Assembly (NCBI RefSeq): GCF_013369385.1
Contig: NZ_SZTO01000005.1
Coordinates: 124,001 to 188,000 of the forward strand
DNA length: 64,000 nucleotides
Direction: 5' to 3'
From: Vibrio sp. 05-20-BW147
GTDB taxonomy: Bacteria > Pseudomonadota > Gammaproteobacteria > Enterobacterales > Vibrionaceae
This document shows, piece by piece, positions 17,220 to 26,537 of this stretch. A program made the position numbers and the translations under genes. The notes under the pieces are model-generated. The model was not told where the DNA came from. It did no database searches and worked only from the letters and a program-made list of their open reading frames with translations. The number at the start of each line of letters is the position of its first letter. Position 1 is the first letter of the stretch.

Positions 17220-19199
17220 ATGAGCTTATCTATCGTGCAGCGGATCTCCGCTGGATTCGTGTTAATGCTCCTTTTGCTCATCCTGTTGGGGGTTATCAGT
17301 ACCCTTAAAATTCAAGGGATTAATGACGGTTTGTCTGAAGTTTCTGATCGTGCGACCCCTTTGGTGGTGGCGGTCGCGGGGCTGAAGGAAGCACTGCAAG
17401 AGAGTAACCGTTGGGTTTTGGAGTATCGAGCCAGTGAGGAGGCGAGCGAGTTACCACAGTTTTCTAGCCGTTTTAAAGCGCAGCAAGCACGCTTTCGTGA
17501 GTTAAGCCAAGAGATGAATCAGTTCACATCAGCATCAGAGAGCCAAGCACAGTTCCAGCAAGTGCTGCAGGCAACCAATCAGTTTTACGTCGATTCGGAT
17601 AAGGTGCTGGCGAAACATGGCGAGTGGGTGGATGCCTTAGTCAAACGTCGTGAACTCGAAATTGCGTTTATTCGTCTTGAAGATACCTATCAATGGGCAG
17701 CGGATTTGCTTTTGCAACAGAGCTCTAGCCAACGCTCCATGCGCAATAAAGCGGAATTGATCACCTCTGGGATTGCGCGAGATCTGAAAAATATTCGCCG
17801 TGCCGATGCTAAAACCGATCTCAATGCACTCGAAAAGGTACTGAGTAAAGATATTGAGATGGCGCGCAAACGCCTTGAGCGCGTATTAGTGCCAGAAGAT
17901 GTCAAAGCACGCTATGTGGCGAACCTCAATCGCTTGCAAGAGCTGGCGCTGGGTAAGCAAGGCTTACTTGAAACCATGCGCCGAGCTCAGCAACTGGAAA
18001 ACGATCTTGTGATTCAAAACCAGCAGGTGGATACCAGCCTTTCCAACAGCTTGGCAAAATTGGATGACATGGCCAGAGCGGCGGGCACCATTGCAGAGCG
18101 CAGCCGAACGTTGGCGGATGAAGCGGTGAGCAGTGCCAACTTCTGGATCATGGCGGTCTCGGCGATTTCTGCCGCCGTGGCTTTGATCATCGGTTATACC
18201 ACCGCAATGAGCATCAAAAACCCACTACAGAAGATCAACAAAGAGCTCGCCTACATGGCCAAAGGGGATATGACGCGGCGCATCAATTATCAAACGGGCT
18301 GTGAGTTTGGTGAGCTTTCACGATCCATTGACATGTTGGCGGACAAAACGGGGGAATTATTGTCGCAAATTACCGCCGGTTCTCGTCACTTAGTGGATGA
18401 AGCGAGCCGTTCGGCGGAAATCAGCGAGCGGGCCATGGCGCGGGTGCAAGAGCAGAAAAGCCAGACAGACCAAGTGGCTGCGGCAATTACCGAGCTAGAG
18501 GTGAGCGCAACGGAGGTGGCTCGCTCCACCGATGGGGCGAAAGATGAAGTGGATCGTGCCGATGCCGAAGCGAAAAGTGGCCGCCAGAAAGTGGCCAACA
18601 CGCGCAAAATCACCGAGCAGCTGGCTCATGACATGGAAGCTGCTGTGGGTATCACGCACAAGCTGGGTGAGTTCAGTAACAACATTGGCAGCATTTTGGA
18701 CGTGATTCGTGGCATCGCGGAGCAAACCAACTTACTGGCACTCAACGCGGCGATCGAAGCGGCGCGTGCGGGGGATGCAGGGCGCGGTTTTGCGGTGGTG
18801 GCCGATGAAGTTCGTGCCCTCGCAACACGCACGCAAACCTCAACCGAAGAGATCCAGAAAATGATTGAGAACCTTCAACACTCCAGTAAGGAAGTGGTTG
18901 AGGTGATGGGACGCAGCCAAGATCAAACGCGAACGTGTGTGGAGCAGACGCGAGAGATGGACACGGCGCTGCAATCGATCGCCGAGCGCATGAGCGCGAT
19001 CAAAGAGATGGCCGATCAAGTAGCGCATGCCGCACAAGAGCAGATTTTAGTGAGCCAGAGCGTTGCACACCACGTCACGGGCATTTCAGAAGTGGCGCAC
19101 GAGACAGAGCGTGAAGCGAGAGAATCGGCCAGCAGCAGCGAAGTGTTGGCGGATTTAGCGGCCAAACAGCAACAACTGATCGCACATTTCAAGGTTTAG
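17220..19199 (+). CDS. Methyl-accepting chemotaxis protein
   Basis: 659 residues. One transmembrane helix near residues 10-30, a long helical periplasmic sensor region (about 31-300, rich in Glu, Gln and Arg, helical-bundle like), a second helix near 305-325, a HAMP domain ([20 protein letters not shown]), then the cytoplasmic signalling region whose hairpin tip is [21 protein letters not shown]. It would control CheA and swimming direction. ATG 17220 has GTGAGGA 7 bp upstream; ATG 17214 is an alternative. The next gene, 8 bp away, is a periplasmic solute-binding protein with no transporter, so the pair probably senses a ligand through that protein (inference). Confidence 0.92.
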   Translation: MSLSIVQRISAGFVLMLLLLILLGVISTLKIQGINDGLSEVSDRATPLVVAVAGLKEALQESNRWVLEYRASEEASELPQFSSRFKAQQARFRELSQEMNQFTSASESQAQFQQVLQATNQFYVDSDKVLAKHGEWVDALVKRRELEIAFIRLEDTYQWAADLLLQQSSSQRSMRNKAELITSGIARDLKNIRRADAKTDLNALEKVLSKDIEMARKRLERVLVPEDVKARYVANLNRLQELALGKQGLLETMRRAQQLENDLVIQNQQVDTSLSNSLAKLDDMARAAGTIAERSRTLADEAVSSANFWIMAVSAISAAVALIIGYTTAMSIKNPLQKINKELAYMAKGDMTRRINYQTGCEFGELSRSIDMLADKTGELLSQITAGSRHLVDEASRSAEISERAMARVQEQKSQTDQVAAAITELEVSATEVARSTDGAKDEVDRADAEAKSGRQKVANTRKITEQLAHDMEAAVGITHKLGEFSNNIGSILDVIRGIAEQTNLLALNAAIEAARAGDAGRGFAVVADEVRALATRTQTSTEEIQKMIENLQHSSKEVVEVMGRSQDQTRTCVEQTREMDTALQSIAERMSAIKEMADQVAHAAQEQILVSQSVAHHVTGISEVAHETEREARESASSSEVLADLAAKQQQLIAHFKV

Positions 19200-19207
19200 G
19201 AGGGCGT

Positions 19208-20560
19208 ATGATCAACAAGTGGATTGGAGCGCTGGGTCTCCTAGTGTGTAGCCAAGTCATAGCAAGTGAGTTGGTGATTGAAAGTTGGCGAGCGGATGAC
19301 AAGGCGTTGTGGGAGCAGAAAATCATTCCAGCGTTTGAAGCTTCACATCCGGGCATCAAAGTGACCTTCCGTCCGGTGAAAAACGTCAACTACATGCCGA
19401 CGTTGTGGGAAAACCTTAAAGCGGGGAAAGCGGGTGATTTGATTACTTGCCGTCCTTTTGATGATTCCTTAGCGCTCTTTAAAGCGGGGCATCTGGCCGA
19501 GATTACCGAAATGGCTGGGATGGAGAATTTCCCGAGCTTTGCACAAGCACCTTGGCAAACCGATTCCGGCGCGCAAACGTTTTGTGTACCAATGGCATCG
19601 GTGATTCACGGTTTCTTTTATAACAAGCAGATTTTCAATCAGCTTGGTTTGAGTGTGCCAAAAACGCGTGACCAATTTTTCTCTGTCCTCGACAAAGTGA
19701 AAGCCGATGGGCGTTATGTGCCTTTGGCGATGAGTGGCAGCGAGAGTTGGGTTTCGTCCGAATTGGGCTTTCAAAACATTGGGCCGAATTACTGGAAAGG
19801 TGAAGATGGCCGCTTAGCGCTGATTAATGGTCAAGAGCGTTTAGATGATGGGCAATACGTGCAGGTGTTTGAAGAGCTGGCGCGTTGGCGTCGCTACTTA
19901 GGAACGGGTGGGGAAAACCGAGATTATGGCGCCACCAATGACCTGTTTACTTCCGGCAAGGCGGCGTTTTATGTCGCAGGCTCGTGGGAGATCGCCCCTT
20001 TTACCGACAAACTCGACTTTGGCGTGATGCCGCCACCGGTGACCAATCAGGGCGATGGCTGTTTTTTCACTGACCATACCGACATCGGCATGGGGATGAA
20101 TCCGGCCAGTAAGAATCCACAAGCGGCGATGGCCTTTTTGCAATGGCTGACCACGCCACAGTTTGCAGAGCTTTATACCAACTCTTTGCCGGGCTTTTTC
20201 TCGCTTTCAAACCACTTCTTTGAGGTGAGCAATCCTGCGGCGCGCGAAATGATGGAGTGGCGCGACCAATGTGATTCCACCATACGTGTGGCCACGCAAA
20301 TTCTCTCCCGTGGTCAGCCTAAGCTAGGGGATGAACTGGCGGAAGTAAGCCAAGCGGTGCTGCTCGGTAAAATGGCACCGAAAGCGGCGGCGACGCGCTT
20401 AGAAAACGGGCTAAAAAATTGGTATGCACCCCATAAAAACAGCAAAGCCAAAGGTCAGGAATGCCAATGTTCAGCGGCGACGCCATTGGCAACATCAAGC
20501 GTCAGTGTTGCAGAATCGGCTGTCGTTTCGGTTGAAGGAGAAGAGAGCCTTTCCGAATAA
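19208..20560 (+). CDS. Family-1 extracellular solute-binding protein paired with a chemoreceptor
   Basis: 450 residues. A signal peptide (about 1-19, ending VIAS) is followed by a family-1 sugar-type binding protein: LVIESWRADD, the EASHPGIKVTF strand, FYVAGSWEI and the GDGCFFTDHTDIGMGM region. ABC binding proteins of this class carry sugars or oligosaccharides to inner-membrane permeases, but none is encoded nearby. It is 8 bp downstream of the chemoreceptor with AGGAGG between them, and a terminator follows, so the unit is just these two genes. The last 40 residues form a Ser/Ala/Glu-rich tail with a QECQC segment that is unusual for this family. Confidence 0.85.
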   Translation: MINKWIGALGLLVCSQVIASELVIESWRADDKALWEQKIIPAFEASHPGIKVTFRPVKNVNYMPTLWENLKAGKAGDLITCRPFDDSLALFKAGHLAEITEMAGMENFPSFAQAPWQTDSGAQTFCVPMASVIHGFFYNKQIFNQLGLSVPKTRDQFFSVLDKVKADGRYVPLAMSGSESWVSSELGFQNIGPNYWKGEDGRLALINGQERLDDGQYVQVFEELARWRRYLGTGGENRDYGATNDLFTSGKAAFYVAGSWEIAPFTDKLDFGVMPPPVTNQGDGCFFTDHTDIGMGMNPASKNPQAAMAFLQWLTTPQFAELYTNSLPGFFSLSNHFFEVSNPAAREMMEWRDQCDSTIRVATQILSRGQPKLGDELAEVSQAVLLGKMAPKAAATRLENGLKNWYAPHKNSKAKGQECQCSAATPLATSSVSVAESAVVSVEGEESLSE

Positions 20561-20582
20561 CATCGACTCTGGGGTTGGGCAA

Positions 20583-20610
20583 AAAGCGGCTGTTTCAGGC
20601 CGCTTTCTAT
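20583..20610 (+). terminator. Terminator after the chemoreceptor/binding-protein pair
   Basis: AAAGCGGC/GCCGCTTT stem with an 8-nt loop and a short T-rich tail. Confidence 0.7.
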
Positions 20611-20636
20611 TACTCAGCAGCCTGAACACGGGTGGT

Positions 20637-20894
20637 TTATTGAGGCTGTTGCAGTTTTGCTTTCGCTTCTTCCACTTTAGAGAAATCAAGCCCAAGCTCT
20701 TCCACGGCTTCTTTAATCAGCGCAGGATTTTGCATCACTTGCGCCATCAGCATTTGCAGTTGCTCTTGAGGTAAGCCGAGTTGCGCGATGGTCGCCATAG
20801 CGGCCAGTGGGTTCTGCGTTAGGGTTTGAAATAGCTCGTTGATTTGCTCGTCGCTGATATTGTTCTCTTTCAACATTCCTAGAATCGGGTTCAT
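20637..20894 (-). CDS. DUF2999-family small protein
   Basis: 85 residues, predicted all-helical with a Leu/Gln-rich middle (NPLAAMATIAQLGLPQ and the similar QNPALIKEAVEELGL), consistent with the gammaproteobacterial DUF2999 family. Function unknown. The ATG at 20894 has AAGGA upstream and starts MNPILGMLKENNIS as family members do; a longer frame from 20915 lacks support. Confidence 0.75.
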   Translation of the reverse strand: MNPILGMLKENNISDEQINELFQTLTQNPLAAMATIAQLGLPQEQLQMLMAQVMQNPALIKEAVEELGLDFSKVEEAKAKLQQPQ

Positions 20895-21005
20895 CACAGT
20901 TCCTTTTATTACCAAATGAAATAGTCGTGAATTCTAACATTGGCAATGGCTGGCGTGAACCTTGATTCACTCACGACAACATGAGTTATTTGGATACACA
21001 AATAG

Positions 21006-21043
21006 AAAAGCCCAAGTTGAGAAGTCTCTCCACTTGGGCTTTT
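21006..21043 (-). terminator. Terminator for the DUF3297 gene
   Basis: Perfect 12-bp stem AAAAGCCCAAGT/ACTTGGGCTTTT with a 14-nt loop; the T run is usable from either strand. Confidence 0.7.
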
Positions 21044-21079
21044 GCATTGGAACTGAGGCGTTCGCGTGAAACGTGCGAA

Positions 21080-21328
21080 TTACACGTAGTACGCTTCAAC
21101 CGTACCTTTCAGTTGGATCAGCATTGGGTTGCCGTAGCGGTCTTTCGCTTTTGGAGAAGCGATTTTGATCCAACCTTCGCTAACACAGTATTCTTCAACG
21201 TCGTTACGCTCTTTGCCGTTAAAACGGATACCGATTTGGTGATCAAAGCACTCTTTTACGAAGAATGGGCTACGTGCGTTGCCCGATAGACGGTCTGGAA
21301 GTGCTGGTTTTGCAGTTGTATCGTTCAT
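21080..21328 (-). CDS. DUF3297-family small protein
   Basis: 82 residues. The segment PDRLSGNARSPFF, then HQIGIRFNGKERNDVEEYCVSEGWI and the C-terminal GTVEAYY match the DUF3297 family of short soluble proteins with unknown function. It is monocistronic, with a terminator 40 bp downstream. Confidence 0.82.
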   Translation of the reverse strand: MNDTTAKPALPDRLSGNARSPFFVKECFDHQIGIRFNGKERNDVEEYCVSEGWIKIASPKAKDRYGNPMLIQLKGTVEAYYV

Positions 21329-21617
21329 GTTCTTTAACCTGAAATCGCTAAAAAGTGCGCCATTGTAGACAGAGCCAGCGCTCTGTTCAAGCTCTCTGCT
21401 TGCGGAACGTGGCTGGGCAAGTTTGCACGAAGGAAAAAGCCGCCTTGCGCTGAGAAAACATCGCCCCGATTTCTTTCACGCTCTCTAGTACGCAGGTTAG
21501 AGGCGAGCTGTGCAGAGCACCAAATGAAAAGCAATTGTTACAATAAGAGTTCAGTTTAATATTTCATTAAGGCTATAATGAGCTTCCTCTCTAAAATCAT
21601 TATGGACGATTTTAACT

Positions 21618-22622
21618 ATGACACGTCGTTGTACCGCGTGGATTGCCGCTCTCCCTCTTCTGCTTGTTCCTGTCACTTATGCTTATGATCTTTCAATAGA
21701 AGAATTTGATGAAGAGATCCTTGTTTTGCTTAAAAAAGCAGAAGGATCGAAAGAACCCGTTTTGTTGTTCGAAGCATCAGAGATTCTAATGTACGACTCG
21801 ATCATGCAAGAAAATGCGGATCAAGGTTTGAAGTATTTAAAACAATCTGCCGAAATGGGGTTCGCAGACGCCATCAGTGCGTTGGCAGAACATTATTATG
21901 GTGAAGAAAACTATCAAGCAGCACTTCCTCTCTATTTGCAGTTGGCAGAGCAAGGGGATGCAAACGCGCTCTATTCACTGGGCGTTATCTATTTTGATGG
22001 TGAAGGTGTTGAACAGGACCAAAAAAAGGCGAACCAATACTATTTGGCCGCTGCAGAGAAAGGGAATGCAGAGGCCATGTTCCAGCTGGCATTTTCGTAC
22101 AACGATGGTTTAGGGGTTACCCAAGATTTTAAGGCTGCCAATCACTGGTTCGCGAGTGCGGCTGAACTGGGTCATTCGTTAGCGACGTATAACTTAGGGG
22201 TGAGCTATTTGGATGGCGAAGGTGTGCTTCCTGATTGTAAAAAGGCCATCACCTTATTCGAGCATGCGATTGAGCAAGATGGGGAAGTCAATGCCTACGC
22301 TATGATGGGTAAAGTCTATTCGGACTCTCGCTATATGTCGCGATGCGGCATCAAAGCGGCGGATTACAAGCGTGCGATGGAGTACTTCCAACAGGCCGCT
22401 CAGTGGGGAGATGAATACAGTCAGTTTATGATTGGCTCTTTTTATTTCAATGGCTTCGGAGTGGATCGCAGTTACGTCAAAGCGTTGGCGTGGTACAACA
22501 TTGCCTACGATTATGGTTATGAAGAAGCAGAGCAAGCGATAGAAGATCTAAAAGGCAAGATGAGTGCAAAGCAGCTTGTTCAATCTAGCGAATATCAACA
22601 AGCGATTGAAGAAACGCTATAA
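21618..22622 (+). CDS. Secreted Sel1-like (tetratricopeptide-type) repeat protein
   Basis: 334 residues. Signal peptide about 1-22 (ending VTYAY), then about six Sel1-like repeats of 36 residues with the pattern A...LG..Y..G.GV..D..KA..Y...AA, for example ANALYSLGVIYFDGEGVEQD and AEAMFQLAFSYNDGLGVTQD. Sel1 repeats form helical solenoids that bind other proteins, often in envelope or signalling roles. It probably acts in the periplasm. No specific partner is suggested by the neighbours. Confidence 0.88.
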   Translation: MTRRCTAWIAALPLLLVPVTYAYDLSIEEFDEEILVLLKKAEGSKEPVLLFEASEILMYDSIMQENADQGLKYLKQSAEMGFADAISALAEHYYGEENYQAALPLYLQLAEQGDANALYSLGVIYFDGEGVEQDQKKANQYYLAAAEKGNAEAMFQLAFSYNDGLGVTQDFKAANHWFASAAELGHSLATYNLGVSYLDGEGVLPDCKKAITLFEHAIEQDGEVNAYAMMGKVYSDSRYMSRCGIKAADYKRAMEYFQQAAQWGDEYSQFMIGSFYFNGFGVDRSYVKALAWYNIAYDYGYEEAEQAIEDLKGKMSAKQLVQSSEYQQAIEETL

Positions 22623-22655
22623 GAGTTGCGCTTGGTTTTGACCTTATCGGCAGTA

Positions 22656-22685
22656 AGAGAGGACTGAGTACAGTCCTCTTTTTTA
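22656..22685 (+). terminator. Terminator after the Sel1 gene
   Basis: AGAGGACT/AGTCCTCT stem with a 6-nt loop followed by a run of Ts, just before the convergent ExoD gene ends. Confidence 0.82.
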
Positions 22686-23294
22686 TTAAGAAAGAATCAA
22701 AAAATAGCCAATTCCACCGATGGACAGCATCCCCAGTAAGAATGAGCCAATTTGCAATAAACCGTCACGTTCCATCAAACCAAGCCCCATGATCATCACT
22801 ACAAAGGCCGGCGCGATGTTGGTAAATGGGAAAGGCAGCGATATCAGTAAACCGAGTAGCAGAATAATACAACCGTTCACTTGATCGACGACGGGCGCTT
22901 CCATGTACTGAATTCGAGGGTAGATATACTGCTCAAGTTTACGTACCTTGGGCTCGAACGCTCGAAGAATCGCTTGTACTTTTTCGTTGGGCAGCTCTCT
23001 ATCCAAAATGACCCTTGGTAGCCACGCTTTTCTCCGCCCCAAAATCATCTGCAACCCGAGTGTTGCTATCAAGATTCCGCCAATAATCGAAACGAGCGGA
23101 AGGACATTAAATAATGCGATGAGCATGAGTAACATACCGAAGGTTCGGTCACCCAATCGATCGGTTAAGTTTCTCAAGGTAATTCCGGGAGATTGAGCTT
23201 GTTTAATCAGCTCAACGATGACATCGGATGTTCTGCTACGCTGGTTTTCTGGTACAGCAAATAGCGTCTTGTTGTCATCTCCTTGTGGTTCCAA
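22686..23294 (-). CDS. ExoD-family membrane protein (TTG start)
   Basis: 202 residues. The N-terminal cytoplasmic region includes TLRNLTDRLGDRTFGMLLML, followed by LFNVLPLVSIIGGILIATLGLQMILG and further hydrophobic helices, as in ExoD, named for an exopolysaccharide defect in rhizobia. Its biochemical role is not known. No ATG fits: the start is a TTG with AAGGAC 9 bp upstream, and the ATG in GGAGATGAC is out of frame. Confidence 0.82.
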   Translation of the reverse strand: MEPQGDDNKTLFAVPENQRSRTSDVIVELIKQAQSPGITLRNLTDRLGDRTFGMLLMLIALFNVLPLVSIIGGILIATLGLQMILGRRKAWLPRVILDRELPNEKVQAILRAFEPKVRKLEQYIYPRIQYMEAPVVDQVNGCIILLLGLLISLPFPFTNIAPAFVVMIMGLGLMERDGLLQIGSFLLGMLSIGGIGYFLILS

Positions 23295-23387
23295 AATTGA
23301 ATGTCCTTATTGGTGTTTTTAACGCGCCCATCGTAGGGGAGATTGCCTTTCGCATCAATTCTTCTTGTTGATTTTTTTGTATGTTAT

Positions 23388-23921
23388 TTAACGCACTCTG
23401 ACATAGTGATTTTTCACCATGTGGTCCGCTAAGCGTTCAGCATGAATATGCTTAAAGTTCAACGCCTTTGGTAAGCGGCCAAACAGGGGAATACCAGCAC
23501 CTAACAGCACAGGAATGGTGGTGATGATCATCTCATCAATCAAATCCTTGGCCAAAAAGCTCTGTACGGTTTTTCCACCATCGATATAAAGGCGTTGATA
23601 GCCCTGTTGGTGTAGCTGTTCAATAACCGTTGGCAACGCCCCTTGCACCAAAAATACCTTGTCTTGATAGCCTTCTGGCACACTTTTCAAGGTATTACTC
23701 AACACAAAAACCGGCTTGTTGTAAGGCCATTCCACGCCAAAACTGAGCACCATTTCAAAGGTGTTTCTGCCCATCACCAACGCATCAACACTGGCCATAA
23801 AATCGGCAAAGCCAAAATCCGATCCATCAGGATTTGGCACTTGATGCAGCCAGTCCATTTCGTTGTTTGGTCCTGCGATATAGCCATCTAAGCTGGTGGC
23901 AATGTAGACAATGTTGGACAT
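23388..23921 (-). CDS. Dihydrofolate-reductase-like/RibD C-terminal domain reductase
   Basis: 177 residues. VYIATSLDGYIAGPNNEMDWL at the start, ALVMGRNTFEMVL, and LYIDGGKTVQSFL match the DHFR-like domain of RibD-type proteins, which bind NADPH. As stand-alone proteins their substrate is generally unknown. A strong AGGAGAAAA ribosome site precedes ATG 23921. Confidence 0.88.
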   Translation of the reverse strand: MSNIVYIATSLDGYIAGPNNEMDWLHQVPNPDGSDFGFADFMASVDALVMGRNTFEMVLSFGVEWPYNKPVFVLSNTLKSVPEGYQDKVFLVQGALPTVIEQLHQQGYQRLYIDGGKTVQSFLAKDLIDEMIITTIPVLLGAGIPLFGRLPKALNFKHIHAERLADHMVKNHYVRVR

Positions 23922-24023
23922 CGATTTTCTCCTGTAGGTGATTGAGGGCAGAGTGTGTCACAACCCACTGACAATCACTGTCAGTATGGTGTGCAGCGTC
24001 CCAATTTGGGATGGGAAATCCGC

Positions 24024-24029
24024 TATAAT
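24024..24029 (+). promoter_or_regulatory. Perfect -10 hexamer of the acetyltransferase gene
   Basis: TATAAT at this position, 33 bp before the ATG at 24063; the -35 at 17 bp spacing (CCAATT) is poor. It favours the ATG 24063 start over an in-frame GTG at 23955, which would lie upstream of the transcript start. Confidence 0.5.
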
Positions 24030-24062
24030 GACGGCACGTTTGTTGTGATACAGGATCCCCCG

Positions 24063-24599
24063 ATGCACTATACCTTAGCAGATAAGAGCGCGATTGAAGC
24101 GATAAAAACACTTTTTTGTCAAACCTTTACCGATTCGGAAGGTGAAGCTGAAGGGCAGTTGATTGGCCAACTGGCGTCGAATTTGATCGAGCGAACGCAC
24201 AATGACGATCTTTTTATCTATATCGCAGCGGAGGGTGAAGCGGTGGTGGGCGCGATTTTGTTTACTCGCTTGCATTACCCCTGTGGTACGCCCGTGTTTG
24301 TGATGGCTCCAGTTGCGGTGGCCACTTCCTATCATGGTCAAGGAATTGGACAAGCGTTAATTGCTTTCGGCTTGCAGGAGATCAAAGCACAAGGCGTTGA
24401 AGTTGCCGTCACGTATGGGGATCCGAACTTTTATCACAAGACAGGTTTTGTCCCTGTTGATACCCAAACCATCGCTGCGCCGTACTCGTTGCAATTTCCC
24501 CACGGCTGGCAAGCACAGTCGCTAACAGGTGAAGCACTGCCCGTTTTAAAAGGGCCTGTGACGTGTGTGGCGGCGTTTTGTGATCCGCAATTTTGGTGA
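24063..24599 (+). CDS. GNAT-family N-acetyltransferase
   Basis: 178 residues. The acetyl-CoA-binding motif appears as MAPVAVATSYHGQGIGQALI (Q/RxxGxG/A: HGQGIG), followed by GDPNFYHKTGFVPV, as in the putative YhbS-like acetyltransferases. The substrate is unknown. Start chosen at ATG 24063 with an AGGAT site and the -10 box upstream. Confidence 0.88.
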   Translation: MHYTLADKSAIEAIKTLFCQTFTDSEGEAEGQLIGQLASNLIERTHNDDLFIYIAAEGEAVVGAILFTRLHYPCGTPVFVMAPVAVATSYHGQGIGQALIAFGLQEIKAQGVEVAVTYGDPNFYHKTGFVPVDTQTIAAPYSLQFPHGWQAQSLTGEALPVLKGPVTCVAAFCDPQFW

Positions 24600-24635
24600 T
24601 CGGTAATCCAGTTACTAACGCGATAAAAAGGAACA

Positions 24636-25265
24636 ATGATGAATATGCAGCGTTTGAAAGCCGCCGAGGAGGCGTTTCTTCTTCACTATCCGGGCGGGTT
24701 TGAGCATCCCCAAATGGTGAAAATCGGCAAGAAGCACCAAATGCCACAGCGTGTCCAGCAGGCGCAAGCGTTCTTTGCGCCAGAAGCGTTCAGTCAGCCT
24801 CAGTTAGTGGCCGAGAATATGGTGAAAACCATCACTCGCTCCTCCATGGTGTCGGTTTTTGAAAAACCTAAACTCCGTGATTGGGTTAAGGGAATGAGCC
24901 ATGACGAGCGAGAAAGCTATGCCTATGCGCTGAAAGATATGCTGCATGGTGATAAGGAGTATGGCTTTAATATGATGCACTCTTTGCTCAAACCCGCGCA
25001 GCTAGCAAAGTGGTCACTGATGACGATCTTGCCCAACTACTATGCCCCGATGGATGAAGTGTTTGTCAAACCGACTACAGCGAAAGGCGTGATCGGCTTC
25101 TTTGAGCTGCCAGATTTGATCTACAAACCGGATCCAAGCTATGCGTTCTATTGCCGCTATCGTGAGCAAATATTAGCGATGAGGGATTGTGTCGACCCAA
25201 GCTTGGCGATCAACAATGCCGCTTTTTGTGGTTTCTTGATGATGACGGTCAAGGGAATGGTGTAA
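24636..25265 (+). CDS. Conserved hypothetical protein
   Basis: 209 residues, soluble, no signal peptide. AAGGA lies upstream of ATG 24636. It begins with a GFEHPQM-type segment and has many aromatic and basic residues; I recognise no catalytic motif. It lies 36 bp after the acetyltransferase gene and may be co-transcribed with it. Confidence 0.65.
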   Translation: MMNMQRLKAAEEAFLLHYPGGFEHPQMVKIGKKHQMPQRVQQAQAFFAPEAFSQPQLVAENMVKTITRSSMVSVFEKPKLRDWVKGMSHDERESYAYALKDMLHGDKEYGFNMMHSLLKPAQLAKWSLMTILPNYYAPMDEVFVKPTTAKGVIGFFELPDLIYKPDPSYAFYCRYREQILAMRDCVDPSLAINNAAFCGFLMMTVKGMV

Positions 25266-25349
25266 TGCATGATAAATGTGTATTAGCCACTGTACCTATT
25301 CACTTCAGCCCGCATTATAGCGGGCTGTTTGCGTGGTGTTGGCCAGACG

Positions 25350-25778
25350 TTAAATGCCATCAACCAATTTCTGTAGCGCACTCAGTAGAGCTTCCTGTTC
25401 GCTATCAGCTAACGTTGATAATAAGGACTCATTCACCTCAACGGGCAGATGGATCACTTCACTCTTTAATGCTTTTCCTTTGTCAGTGAGAAAAATGCGA
25501 AATGAGCGGCGACTCTCTGGATCGGGTTGGCGTTCGACTAATCCAAGCGTTTCCAGTTTGTCGAGAGTGCGGGTGGTTGTGGAGCTTTCCACTTTGGACA
25601 TTTGTGCAATTTCGCGCTGAGTCACGCCTTCTTTTTCCCACAAACACATCAATGTTGGCCATAGAGCCACGGTGAGCCCATGCTCTTTTAGACGTTTATC
25701 GAACTCTTTTGTCGCGTGATTGGCGATGACATTGATAAGCCAACCAAAACTGGACTGGCGATTAAATTCTTGATTCAT
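25350..25778 (-). CDS. MarR-family transcriptional regulator
   Basis: 142 residues, typical for MarR. The winged helix is visible as VTQREIAQMSKVESSTTTRTLDKLETLGLVERQPDPESRRSFRIFLTDKG (residues about 54-103, shown as the family pattern). Its start overlaps the stop of the cytochrome b561 gene by 4 bp, so it is second in a two-gene operon. The 46-bp palindrome at 26451 upstream of that operon is the likely operator, which would make it an autoregulator that also controls the divergent cytochrome c' gene (inference). Confidence 0.9.
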   Translation of the reverse strand: MNQEFNRQSSFGWLINVIANHATKEFDKRLKEHGLTVALWPTLMCLWEKEGVTQREIAQMSKVESSTTTRTLDKLETLGLVERQPDPESRRSFRIFLTDKGKALKSEVIHLPVEVNESLLSTLADSEQEALLSALQKLVDGI

Positions 25779-26416
25779 GATGACACCATTGAAGTAGCAA
25801 CTATTGCCATGGTAACTAATATTGCGCTGATAAGCACTAGTATGGCTTTGAAGTTGCTCGACAAAACGGGTTGAGAGGTCGTGTCAGAGTGCTGCTTCCC
25901 AGTCAGCATCGCCAGTAACATCGGTTTCCCCATTAGCTTGTACACCATGATGGCTGCCACATGCACAGCAATGAGCAGAGGCAAAAGGTTTGCCAATTGG
26001 TGATGAATCAGCGCTGCTATGTCGTAAATGTTTTCTGGCAGAGTAAGTCCAATTACCGTAAACCCATCGAATAGGCCGCTCATGATCATTCCTGTCAGGC
26101 ATTGAACCATCAGTATTGAAAGCAAAGAGATCACCATCAACGCGCCCAGTGGGTTATGGCCAATGGTACTTTCGTGTTTGCCAAGCAAATAGAGAATTAC
26201 CTTGCGTGGACGGGTAACAAAATGACTGAATCGGCTGGTATCACTGCCCACAAATCCCCAGCAGATTCGCCACAGCAACAGCGTAAAGAGAATTAGCCCA
26301 AGTTGAAGATGAGGTCCTTCTCCGCGAGTTCCTGTGGCCATAAGTCCAATGAAAATGGCCGCTTGAAGCCAATGGTATAGGCGTGTTCCAAGATCCCAAA
26401 CTGTAACTTTTTTCAT
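25775..26416 (-). CDS. Cytochrome b561-type membrane protein
   Basis: 213 residues from ATG 26416. Starts MKKVTVWDLGTRLYHW, the usual first helix of soluble-carrier-linked di-haem cytochrome b561 proteins, with His in YHW and further His residues in helices (IGHNPLG, IHHQLANLLPLLIAVHVAAI). Four hydrophobic helices are visible. It would pass electrons between quinol and a periplasmic acceptor; the cytochrome c' encoded divergently is the obvious partner. A longer start at 26443 has no ribosome site. Co-transcribed with the MarR gene. Confidence 0.88.
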   Translation of the reverse strand: MKKVTVWDLGTRLYHWLQAAIFIGLMATGTRGEGPHLQLGLILFTLLLWRICWGFVGSDTSRFSHFVTRPRKVILYLLGKHESTIGHNPLGALMVISLLSILMVQCLTGMIMSGLFDGFTVIGLTLPENIYDIAALIHHQLANLLPLLIAVHVAAIMVYKLMGKPMLLAMLTGKQHSDTTSQPVLSSNFKAILVLISAILVTMAIVATSMVSS

Positions 26417-26450
26417 CGTGTTGATTTCCGCTGTGATTGACATTGACGTT

Positions 26451-26496
26451 AATTTACACAACAACTGTTGTGTACGCAACAGTTGTTGTGTAAATT
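26451..26496. promoter_or_regulatory. 46-bp near-perfect palindrome, likely MarR operator
   Basis: The two halves pair at 22 of 23 positions about a centre between 26473 and 26474. Each half also contains an ACAACAxxTGTTGT-like subsite (ACACAACAACTGTTGTGT and its mirror), so two MarR dimers could bind side by side. It lies between the divergent cytochrome b561-marR operon and the cytochrome c' gene, 35-42 bp from each start. Confidence 0.8.
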
Positions 26497-26537
26497 AAGT
26501 TTCATCGAATGTATTGAAGATCATCAAGGAGAAGAAC

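Noticed and set aside
23955-24062. Longer N-terminus of the acetyltransferase from GTG 23955
   Set aside because: A consensus -10 box lies inside this stretch and the ribosome site fits ATG 24063.
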